DNA from: Cyanobacteria bacterium UBA3803
Lineage (GTDB): Bacteria > Cyanobacteriota > Vampirovibrionia > Gastranaerophilales > Gastranaerophilaceae
Assembly: GCA_002369055.1 (NCBI GenBank)
Contig: DFEL01000035.1
Span: forward strand, 1-5,197
Direction of reading: 5' to 3'
Length of the DNA: 5,197 bases
Each line of letters starts with the position of its first letter. Position 1 is the first letter of the stretch. Below are positions 1 through 5,197 of the stretch, piece by piece. The notes under the pieces were generated by a model. That model was given only the letters and a program-made list of their open reading frames with translations, made no database searches and was not told the origin of the DNA. A program made the position numbers and the translations under genes.

Positions 1-35
1 GTTGTGAGTTGTGAGTTGTGAGTTGCGAATTGTGG
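1..35. repeat. Heptamer tandem repeat GTTGTGA, running off the left edge
   Basis: Three exact GTTGTGA units (1-7, 8-14, 15-21) are followed by two degenerate ones, GTTGCGA (22-28) and ATTGTGG (29-35). The array touches the window edge, so its true length is unknown. It lies outside any gene, downstream of the minus-strand gene run. Heptamer short tandem repeats are known from cyanobacterial genomes and several other groups. They vary in copy number by replication slippage. No function can be read here. Confidence 0.85.
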
Positions 36-74
36 ATGGTTGAAAAGTAAATAAACATTTAAACCATTCAACCA
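33..74. repeat. Imperfect inverted repeat beside the heptamer array
   Basis: Two overlapping pairings are possible. The first pairs 33-41 with 62-70 (one G-T wobble read as plus strand), extended by 43-45 with 58-60. The second is a perfect 8-bp pairing of 37-44 (TGGTTGAA) with 67-74 (TTCAACCA). There is no T-tract after the stem on either strand, so it is not a standard intrinsic terminator. It could still be a weak 3'-end structure for the minus-strand transcript or part of a dispersed repeat. Confidence 0.4.
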
Positions 75-123
75 AAACGCTTCGTATTTTGATGCTCACT
101 TTTGTTTGTTTTCGCTCGATATT

Positions 124-525
124 CTAATTGTTTATTAATGCCACTACAATTAAGCCGACTATTACTACACCGCCTAATAATGCTATTCCCAGATTTTTTA
201 AATCTCGGATTAAATCTTTTATGAATTTTCTTTTGGTTTCCTCTCCTGATGTTAGATTTTCTTTTATAGTAATATAAATTATCCAAAGTAAAAATATTGC
301 AAGAATTGCAAAAAATATTATTATAAGTATGGGGGCATTATTGTATGAATAATCAAGGAATTTTTCAAAACATGTTATTCCAAGAATAATTAATATTATC
401 ACACTGACAGAAATGACAAAACCTTTTAGTTTAAAGGCTTTTGTGCTTCCCCAAATTAGTCCGCCAAGCATAGCAAGTGCAACAAGACTTTCTATTACAG
501 ATATTATTGTTTCAAAATTTTCCAT
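124..525 (-). CDS. Hypothetical four-helix membrane protein (133 aa)
   Basis: Small integral membrane protein with no family I can name. Predicted helices lie near 7-28, 35-55, 64-86 and 111-131, with little sequence outside the membrane. The main polar part is ENLTSGEETKRKFIKDLIRD (89-108), a strongly charged, probably amphipathic helix between helices 3 and 4. Acidic residues Glu12 (helix 1) and Glu54 (end of helix 2) are kept in the 143-residue paralogue, which suggests they matter for structure or for moving ions or protons. That inference rests on only two or three sequences. The start is well supported by AAGAGG five bases upstream and by the duplicated start context. It is the last gene of the visible run, and no convincing intrinsic terminator follows. 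Alternatives include a toxin or holin-like peptide, or a subunit of a larger membrane complex; nothing visible favours one. Confidence 0.82.
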   Translation of the reverse strand: MENFETIISVIESLVALAMLGGLIWGSTKAFKLKGFVISVSVIILIILGITCFEKFLDYSYNNAPILIIIFFAILAIFLLWIIYITIKENLTSGEETKRKFIKDLIRDLKNLGIALLGGVVIVGLIVVALINN

Positions 526-533
526 TAAAACCT
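515..533 (-). repeat. 19-bp direct repeat spanning the start of the 133-aa gene (copy 2)
   Basis: The minus-strand sequence AGGTTTTAATGGAAAATTT is identical to 960-978. It covers the end of the Shine-Dalgarno site, the spacer, the ATG and the first codons. It is best explained as a remnant of gene duplication kept by selection on translation start. Confidence 0.75.
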
Positions 534-536
534 CTT
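531..536 (-). promoter_or_regulatory. Ribosome binding site AAGAGG for the 133-aa membrane protein
   Basis: AAGAGG on the minus strand lies five bases before the ATG at 523-525. It sits in the 13-base gap after the preceding gene's stop, so re-initiating ribosomes could use it. It is one of the two clearest Shine-Dalgarno sites in the window. Confidence 0.7.
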
Positions 537-538
537 AT

Positions 539-970
539 TTATTTAATTTGTGCTAAAAATGGCAAAATAAAGGACTTATGGTTAATAATCTGCATTCCTA
601 ATTCTAATATTAAAACAGCACCAACTGTGCTCAAACCGAGAATTTTTAGCTTATAAAGAGTATCTTTTATAAACATCTTTTTTATTTCGTCACCTGATGT
701 CAAATTATATATTAATCCATCTACAGTACACCATAATAAAAATAAACTTAGCAGTATAATAAATGTATAAAATAAAACAGGATGAATCTCCTGACAATGG
801 CATATCCACTCAATAAAACTAAACAATAATAAAAATAGCAACAAAATACCAGAAGACACTAGAAAACCTTTTATTTTAGATTTTTTAGTGGCATAATATA
901 TAAAACCAACAACTATAGCAAAACTAACAAGACATTCTGATATAAATACAATATTATATAAATTTTCCAT
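539..970 (-). CDS. Hypothetical four-helix membrane protein (143 aa), paralogue of the next gene
   Basis: No named family is recognised. Four hydrophobic segments lie near residues 5-27, 34-54, 64-86 and 109-128. Between helices 3 and 4 is a polar, probably amphipathic stretch containing NLTSGDEIKKMFIKD (89-103). It aligns end to end with the 133-residue product of the next gene, including the MEN start, Glu12 in helix 1, KGF after helix 1, Glu54 at the end of helix 2, and the LTSG motif. The frame is open 22 codons further, to an ATG at 1034-1036. I prefer the ATG at 968-970 because AGCAGG lies five bases upstream, and the sequence from AGG into codon 5 is identical to that around the start of the paralogue. 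The added 22 residues have no counterpart there. It follows the 219-residue gene after 70 bases and ends 13 bases before the next start, so it is probably in the same transcript. Function is unknown. Confidence 0.82.
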   Translation of the reverse strand: MENLYNIVFISECLVSFAIVVGFIYYATKKSKIKGFLVSSGILLLFLLLFSFIEWICHCQEIHPVLFYTFIILLSLFLLWCTVDGLIYNLTSGDEIKKMFIKDTLYKLKILGLSTVGAVLILELGMQIINHKSFILPFLAQIK

Positions 971-978
971 TAAAACCT
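960..978 (-). repeat. 19-bp direct repeat spanning the start of the 143-aa gene (copy 1)
   Basis: Exact match to 515-533 on the minus strand. Identity stops at both ends, while the proteins downstream have diverged considerably. Confidence 0.75.
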
Positions 979-981
979 GCT
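976..981 (-). promoter_or_regulatory. Ribosome binding site AGCAGG that decides the start of the 143-aa membrane protein
   Basis: AGCAGG on the minus strand lies five bases before the ATG at 968-970, with the same TTTTA spacer as the paralogue. This argues for the shorter protein instead of the 165-residue open frame starting at 1036. Confidence 0.7.
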
Positions 982-1040
982 TATTATTATAAAACATGAT
1001 TTTTATATCATAAATCAATCTGTTCAGCAAGTGCATGCAC

Positions 1041-1700
1041 TTATTTCAATGCGAATGTTAAAACTAAAAGTGCTATTGAACCTAATAGCAGAAAAAACAA
1101 ACATATCGTACAAAAGATTATTATAGGCAAATCTTTTTTTATTTTATTTCTTTCTTTAATATTGTTATTTTGTAATCCTTCAATTGTCTTTTTGATTATA
1201 AAAATAATCAAAAAAACAAGCACTATAATCATTGAAATCAACATAAAATTGATGATATTAATTTCTGAAAATACCAAAAAACATATTATAGCACCTATTG
1301 CAAAAATAAGAATAACATTAAAAGGTATTTTTGCTAAATCCCAAATATATTTTGATTTAATCTGTTTTTTTTCATCCTCCGTTAATTCTATATTTTCTTC
1401 TGCTTGCTTATTATAAATTTTTTTTAATAAATAATCAGTTTCTCTGATTGATATATCAGAATTATAAAGAGGTTTTGCAAAATAACCTAAAAGCATTACA
1501 AATATAGCAATCAAAAATATATCCGCACCGTCCAGACCAAAAACAACTTTAATTTTGCTGAGTTCGTACAAAATCCATAAAAAAATGGCAAGCCAAAATA
1601 CACCATACAAATCGAACTTTTTGAAAATTTTAAAGACAAAACCGCAAAACAAGCCTATTGCAACAAATTCAATAATGTTAATTATAAATCCGACATCCAT
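1041..1700 (-). CDS. Hypothetical multi-pass membrane protein (219 aa), likely relative of the two downstream small membrane proteins
   Basis: I do not recognise a named family. The 219 residues contain about six hydrophobic segments: near 4-24, 31-47, 59-77, 123-146, 150-170 and 190-217. A charged loop at 80-122 is rich in Glu and Lys. The N-terminal 145 residues look like an expanded version of the next two proteins. Shared points are a helix-1 glutamate (INIIEFVA, Glu11), K.F.LYG after helix 1, a second membrane glutamate (Glu46), and LTEDEKKQIKSKYIWD (106-121), which parallels LTSGEETKRKFIKD in the last gene. The two C-terminal helices are extra. The start ATG is 9 bases after the permease B stop with no clear Shine-Dalgarno site, so translation probably depends on the upstream gene. 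The coding status is supported by a long open frame and continuous helix-length hydrophobic segments. Function is unknown; a role beside the permeases is possible but unproven. Confidence 0.8.
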   Translation of the reverse strand: MDVGFIINIIEFVAIGLFCGFVFKIFKKFDLYGVFWLAIFLWILYELSKIKVVFGLDGADIFLIAIFVMLLGYFAKPLYNSDISIRETDYLLKKIYNKQAEENIELTEDEKKQIKSKYIWDLAKIPFNVILIFAIGAIICFLVFSEINIINFMLISMIIVLVFLIIFIIKKTIEGLQNNNIKERNKIKKDLPIIIFCTICLFFLLLGSIALLVLTFALK

Positions 1701-1709
1701 TATAAACGA

Positions 1710-3272
1710 TTAATACTTTTTATTACTGTAAAACTCTTTACGTTTATCTTCCAAACGTTTTTGGGCATATCCGTAACAAGTATAAATCCACAATCCTGCA
1801 ATTAACCAGGCAATAAACCATAATGAAGATGTTGTTAAGGATTTCATTGAATAGAACATTAATCCACCGCTCATTAATATTCCAAGTATTGGGAATAATG
1901 GTACAAACGGAACTTTAAATGCTCTTGGTCTGTTAGGTTCTGTTTTTCTCAAAATCATTACAGCTGCACATACGATTATAAATGATAAGAATGTACCAAA
2001 GTTACAAAGTTCTGCTGAAATTTTCAAATCCATAACAAGAGAACCTACAATAACAACAATTGCAGACAGCCAAGTTAAAATATAAGGTGTTCTATTGTGT
2101 CTGTGTACACGTCTTAAACCTTTAGGTAAAAATTTATCACGGCAAATTGCATATAAAATTCTTGTTGTACCGAGTTGATAAACCAATAAAACTGAAGTTA
2201 AACCTGCCAACGCACCAACAGAAATAAATCCTGCAAGTCTGTTTTGACCAACCATTCTCATAGCGGATGCAATTGGTGCTTGAACGTCAATCATGTTGTA
2301 GTCTACCATACCTGTTAAAACAAGAGCCGCAGCAACATACAAGATAGTACAAATTAATAATGTGCCTAAGATACCGATAGGTAAATCTTTTTGTGGATTT
2401 TTAGTTTCTTCTGCTGTTGTAGAAATAGCATCAAAACCAATATATGCAAAAAATATGATAAAAGCTCCGCTAAAAATTCCTTCAAAACCGTTAGGTGCAA
2501 AAGGCACCCAATTGTCAGGTTTAACGTAAAAAGCCCCGACAACAATGAAGGAAATAATTATAAATAAGTTTATAAAAACCATTATTGTAGCGGCTTTTGT
2601 AGATTCTTTAACACCTTTTACCAATAATAAAGTTAGAATTAATACAATAAGAATAGCAGGAACGTTAATTGAAACGGGTATTATACCTGCTATATACGGC
2701 ATAACATCGTGAGGATTAAGTCCTTCTTTGTTGCAAATTGCAAGTGCCGAACGATAATCATTAATAAGCCATATTGGAGGATTTACAAGCCAATTTGGAA
2801 GTACGTGTTCAAAACCTTTAAGCAATTGCATAAAATATCCTGTCCAAGCACTTGCAACTGTTATATTTCCGATAGCATATTCTAGCATTAAAATCCAGCC
2901 AACCATCCATGCCATAAATTCACCCATTGTTGCATAAGTATAAGTATATGCACTTCCTGCAACGGGAATCATTGATGCGAATTCACTGTAACATAATGCC
3001 GAAAAAACGCATGCAATGGCAGCAATTACCATTGAAATTGTAAGCGAAGGGCCTGCTGCAATGCCTCCGTCACCACCTTGAGCAGCAATACCTACTATTG
3101 TAAATATTCCTGTACCAACAACGGCACCTATTCCAAGTATGATTAAATCAAAAGCATTAAGTGTCTTTTTTAGTTCGGAGTGTTTACTTGCAGAAACGAG
3201 TTCTTCCGTACTTTTTTTTGTTAATGCTGATTTTACTACATTTTTAAAATTTTGCATAAAGTTATTGTTCAT
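1710..3272 (-). CDS. APC-superfamily amino acid permease, CAT type, copy B (helix-5 Lys replaced by Asn)
   Basis: Predicted 520-residue, 12-helix inner-membrane amino-acid transporter, paralogous to copy A along its whole length with no large gaps. It has GAVVGTGIF (49-57) in helix 1, FFAYIGFDAISTTAEE (274-289) at helix 6, KNPQKDLPIG (291-300) and RILYAICRD (371-379). The loop between helices 3 and 4 (about 146-203) differs most from copy A. The segment aligned to the helix-5 lysine of copy A reads MVFINLFII, giving Asn235 (codon AAC, plus-strand 2568-2570) where CAT/ApcT proteins normally have Lys. This suggests a different energy coupling, for example exchange or facilitated transport, though that is inference. 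The chosen ATG overlaps the 3' end of copy A by 11 bases. An in-frame ATG at codon 6 (3255-3257) would leave a 4-base gap instead. Neither has a strong ribosome-binding site, so translational coupling to copy A is likely. Confidence 0.92.
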   Translation of the reverse strand: MNNNFMQNFKNVVKSALTKKSTEELVSASKHSELKKTLNAFDLIILGIGAVVGTGIFTIVGIAAQGGDGGIAAGPSLTISMVIAAIACVFSALCYSEFASMIPVAGSAYTYTYATMGEFMAWMVGWILMLEYAIGNITVASAWTGYFMQLLKGFEHVLPNWLVNPPIWLINDYRSALAICNKEGLNPHDVMPYIAGIIPVSINVPAILIVLILTLLLVKGVKESTKAATIMVFINLFIIISFIVVGAFYVKPDNWVPFAPNGFEGIFSGAFIIFFAYIGFDAISTTAEETKNPQKDLPIGILGTLLICTILYVAAALVLTGMVDYNMIDVQAPIASAMRMVGQNRLAGFISVGALAGLTSVLLVYQLGTTRILYAICRDKFLPKGLRRVHRHNRTPYILTWLSAIVVIVGSLVMDLKISAELCNFGTFLSFIIVCAAVMILRKTEPNRPRAFKVPFVPLFPILGILMSGGLMFYSMKSLTTSSLWFIAWLIAGLWIYTCYGYAQKRLEDKRKEFYSNKKY

Positions 3273-4881
3273 TATTATTTAATTCTTTCTTTTTAGTTTT
3301 TTCTATTGCTCTTAACTTAATTTCCAATAATTTAGCTTCTTTTTTACGATTATTTTTGTACCCGTAATGGAAATATATTAAAGCACCTATGCCTAACCAC
3401 AAAGGGAATAATACGGCTGATGTGGTTAATGATTTTAATGAAAATAACATCAACCCTCCGCAGCAACAGATACCCATAAGCGGAAAATAAGGTGAAAAAG
3501 GAACTTTGAACGGTCTGTGTCTGTTTGGTTCTATTTTTCTTAAGATTAAAACAGCAACGCAGATGATTATAAATGATGTAAAAGTACCGAAATTACATAA
3601 CTCGGCTGCGACATTCAAATCTAATCCCAAAACACAAAGTATTGAAATTAATGCAACCACGTAAGTAATAATATTTGGAGTTCTTGTTTTTCGGTTTAAT
3701 TTTCTAAAAATAGGCGGTAAAAAATTATCACGACTCATTGCATATAAAATACGAGTACAAGCCATTAAAAGTACCAATAAAACAGATGTCAAGCCTGCAA
3801 TTGAACCGACAGAAATAAATCCTGCCACCCAATCTTGATGAACCATTGTCATAACATAAGCCATTGGTGCTTTCAAAAATCCTTCAGGAATAGCGACACC
3901 GCTTGTTGCTTGAATACCTGTAAGAACTAACGCTACCGATACATAAACAACGGTAGTTATAAGTAATGAGCCAATAATCCCGATAGGTAAATCTTTTTGC
4001 GGATTTTTACATTCTTCTGCTGTTGTTGCTAAAGCGTCAAAACCGATGTATGCAAAGAATATTATAAACGCACCCATAAAAATTCCGTCAAAACCGTTAG
4101 GTGCAAAAGGAACCCAATTTGCAGGTTTAACATAAAATGCACCAACAATAATAAATAAGCCAATAACTGCAAGTTTTATTACAACCATTACAGTTGCCAT
4201 TATGGTAGAATCTTTAGTACCTCGTTTTAAAATCCAGGCAATAAATATAATTATAAGAATTGCAGGTAAATTAATACAAAAAGGAACACCAAAAATAGTT
4301 GGTATTGAATCCTTAATTTTATCACAGCATTCTGCTTGTGCCATAACGGTTCTGTAATCTGAAACAAGCCATAAAGGAGGGTTGGTAATCCAAGCAGGTA
4401 AAACACCTTGAAATCCTTTTAGGAATTGTACAACGTGATTTGACCATGCACACGAAACAGCAATAAAACCGAGTCCGTATTCAAGCATCAAAATCCAACC
4501 GACCATCCATGCCATAAATTCGCCCAGAGTTGCAAAAGTATATATGTAAGCACCCCCAGCAACAGGAAGCATTGTTGCAAATTCACAATAGCACAACGCT
4601 GAAAAAACGCACGCAATAGCAGCAATAATCATTGATACAACAAGGGCAGGGCCTGCTCCAACGCTTTCAGGGCCGCCTGCGGCTGCAATTCCAACGACAG
4701 CAAAAATTCCTGAACCGATAATCGCACCAACACCTAAGATAATCAAGTCAAATGCATTAAGCGTTTTCTTTAATCCGTTACGCTTAGCATCTTTTAGCAT
4801 ATCATCTGTTTTTTTACGTCTTAATATATTTTTTAAGCCGGCTTTTGTAAAATCAATTCTATATTCTCTTTTTGTTGCCAT
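3262..4881 (-). CDS. APC-superfamily amino acid permease, CAT type, copy A
   Basis: Predicted inner-membrane amino-acid transporter of 539 residues, with LeuT-fold topology and about 12 helices. Helix 1 carries the broken-helix motif GAIIGSGIF (52-60). Helix 3 follows GEFMAWMVGWILMLEY (120-135). Helix 4 is near 204-219 and helix 5 near 228-249. Helix 6 and the following loop hold FFAYIGFDALATTAEE (275-290) and KNPQKDLPIG (292-301). Helix 8 ends in RILYAMSRD (377-385). Family knowledge: this wording is typical of bacterial CAT transporters (YfnA/GkApcT-like), generally proton-coupled. Lys236 in VVIKLAV matches the helix-5 lysine implicated in proton coupling. A basic, Lys/Glu-rich tail (511-539) is probably cytosolic and longer than in copy B. 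The protein has 15 cysteines, including Cys472-474 in helix 11. The start ATG has only a weak purine-rich upstream stretch (GAAAGTAAGAA). The gene lies 35 bases after glyQ and overlaps the next permease by 11 bases. The substrate cannot be read from sequence. Confidence 0.93.
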   Translation of the reverse strand: MATKREYRIDFTKAGLKNILRRKKTDDMLKDAKRNGLKKTLNAFDLIILGVGAIIGSGIFAVVGIAAAGGPESVGAGPALVVSMIIAAIACVFSALCYCEFATMLPVAGGAYIYTFATLGEFMAWMVGWILMLEYGLGFIAVSCAWSNHVVQFLKGFQGVLPAWITNPPLWLVSDYRTVMAQAECCDKIKDSIPTIFGVPFCINLPAILIIIFIAWILKRGTKDSTIMATVMVVIKLAVIGLFIIVGAFYVKPANWVPFAPNGFDGIFMGAFIIFFAYIGFDALATTAEECKNPQKDLPIGIIGSLLITTVVYVSVALVLTGIQATSGVAIPEGFLKAPMAYVMTMVHQDWVAGFISVGSIAGLTSVLLVLLMACTRILYAMSRDNFLPPIFRKLNRKTRTPNIITYVVALISILCVLGLDLNVAAELCNFGTFTSFIIICVAVLILRKIEPNRHRPFKVPFSPYFPLMGICCCGGLMLFSLKSLTTSAVLFPLWLGIGALIYFHYGYKNNRKKEAKLLEIKLRAIEKTKKKELNNNEQ

Positions 4882-4916
4882 TTCTTACTTTCGTGGTTTT
4901 AATCAATAAACTTTTG

Positions 4917-5197
4917 CTATTTTTCCTTTAAGAGAGGGAAGCCCATTTTTTCTCGTTGTTCTACGTATAATTTTGCTACTTTTGATGCCATAGAACGAAT
5001 ACGGTTGATAAAATTGTTTCTTTCATCTTTGCTTATAACTCCTCTTGCATCAAGCAAATTGAATGTATGCGAACATTTTAAAACATAATCGTAAGCAGGT
5101 AATACCAGTTCTGAATTTACGCAATTATCAACTTCTTCTTGGAACAAATCAAACATTTTGAATAAAGAGTCGGCATTTGAAACTTCAAAATTATATT
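4917..5197 (-). CDS. glyQ: Glycine--tRNA ligase alpha subunit, C-terminal part (partial at window edge)
   Basis: This is the alpha chain of the tetrameric (alpha2-beta2) class II glycyl-tRNA synthetase, which activates glycine with ATP and charges tRNA-Gly in the cytoplasm. About 92 residues are visible. The reading frame stays open to the right edge, so the visible internal Met is not the start and the 5' end lies outside the window. The visible part begins YNFEVSNADSLFKMFD, continues through LPAYDYVLKCSHTFNLLDARG and ends EQREKMGFPLLKEK before a TAG stop. This is the characteristic helical C-terminal end of GlyQ. The catalytic class II motifs lie upstream and cannot be seen. In many bacteria glyS (beta chain) follows glyQ directly. 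Here a permease gene follows after 35 bases, so glyS must be elsewhere, as I recall for cyanobacteria. Identification is secure; the taxonomic hint is weaker. Confidence 0.95.
   Translation of the reverse strand, partial: YNFEVSNADSLFKMFDLFQEEVDNCVNSELVLPAYDYVLKCSHTFNLLDARGVISKDERNNFINRIRSMASKVAKLYVEQREKMGFPLLKEK

Larger units (their letters stand above)
1..123. other. Non-coding tail downstream of the gene run
   Basis: No supportable gene lies here. It contains the heptamer array and the inverted repeat, followed by an unremarkable AT-rich stretch up to the TAG stop of the 133-residue gene. No tRNA-like or riboswitch-like structure was noticed. Confidence 0.6.

Noticed and set aside
75..90. 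Possible terminator hairpin after the last gene (AAAATACGAAGCGTTTT on the minus strand)
   Set aside because: Only a three-base-pair core (ACG/CGT) closes the loop, with a mismatch beyond it and no proper T-tract after the stem.
68..286. 72-codon open frame on the minus strand in another frame
   Set aside because: It overlaps the 3' part of the 133-residue gene. Its product is rich in Asn, Lys and Arg without any domain, as expected of an out-of-frame reading.
986..1014. TATAAT-like box on the minus strand before the 143-residue gene
   Set aside because: TATAAT at 986-991 has no good -35 partner. The implied transcription start near 979 would cut into the ribosome-binding site, so it is probably chance in an AT-rich gap.
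1031..1040. Perfect 10-bp palindrome GTGCATGCAC just after the 219-residue gene's stop
   Set aside because: It is too short and isolated to call an operator or terminator. No second copy was noticed in the window.
1162..1416. 84-codon open frame on the plus strand
   Set aside because: It lies wholly antisense to the 219-residue membrane protein, its product is low-complexity Ile/Lys-rich, and it has no partner genes on that strand.
4882..4916. Terminator or new promoter between glyQ and permease A
   Set aside because: The 35-base gap shows no stem-loop and no convincing -35/-10 pair.

Overview
The window is an AT-rich bacterial segment in which every supportable gene is on the minus strand. 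Transcription therefore runs from the right edge to the left edge. The genes are tightly packed, with gaps of 9 to 70 bases and one 11-base overlap. They use TAA or TAG stops and the standard bacterial code. Only the C-terminal part of GlyQ, the glycyl-tRNA synthetase alpha chain, is a broadly conserved marker. Its wording (YDYVLKCSHTFNLLDARGVIS, then EQREKMGFPLL) resembles my memory of cyanobacterial GlyQ. With the low GC, the absence of glyS beside glyQ and a left-edge heptamer repeat, this suggests a non-photosynthetic cyanobacterial relative such as a gut Vampirovibrionia/Gastranaerophilales. That placement is tentative, and no search could be run.

Layout from right to left, in transcription order. 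(1) 4917-5197 is the 3' end of glyQ, cut by the window edge. (2) 3262-4881 and 1710-3272 are two tandem, overlapping, paralogous amino-acid permeases of the APC superfamily, cationic amino acid transporter (CAT) type, each with about 12 membrane segments. (3) 1041-1700, 539-970 and 124-525 are three small hydrophobic membrane proteins of unknown function. The last two are clear paralogues. The first appears to share the same four-helix core with a longer loop and extra C-terminal helices. (4) 1-123 is a non-coding tail with an inverted repeat and a heptamer tandem repeat running into the window edge.

The two permeases probably import amino acids and are probably co-transcribed and translationally coupled. 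The main functional oddity is in the second permease. The helix-5 lysine that CAT/ApcT-type transporters use for proton coupling is present in the first copy (Lys236) and replaced by asparagine in the second (Asn235). The three small membrane proteins follow on the same strand without a visible terminator. They could be accessory to the permeases or only positional neighbours. They are the least described part of the window and share conserved intramembrane glutamates and a cytosolic-type LT..E..K...[FY]I.D motif. I see no CRISPR array, tRNA, rRNA, insertion sequence or defence system.
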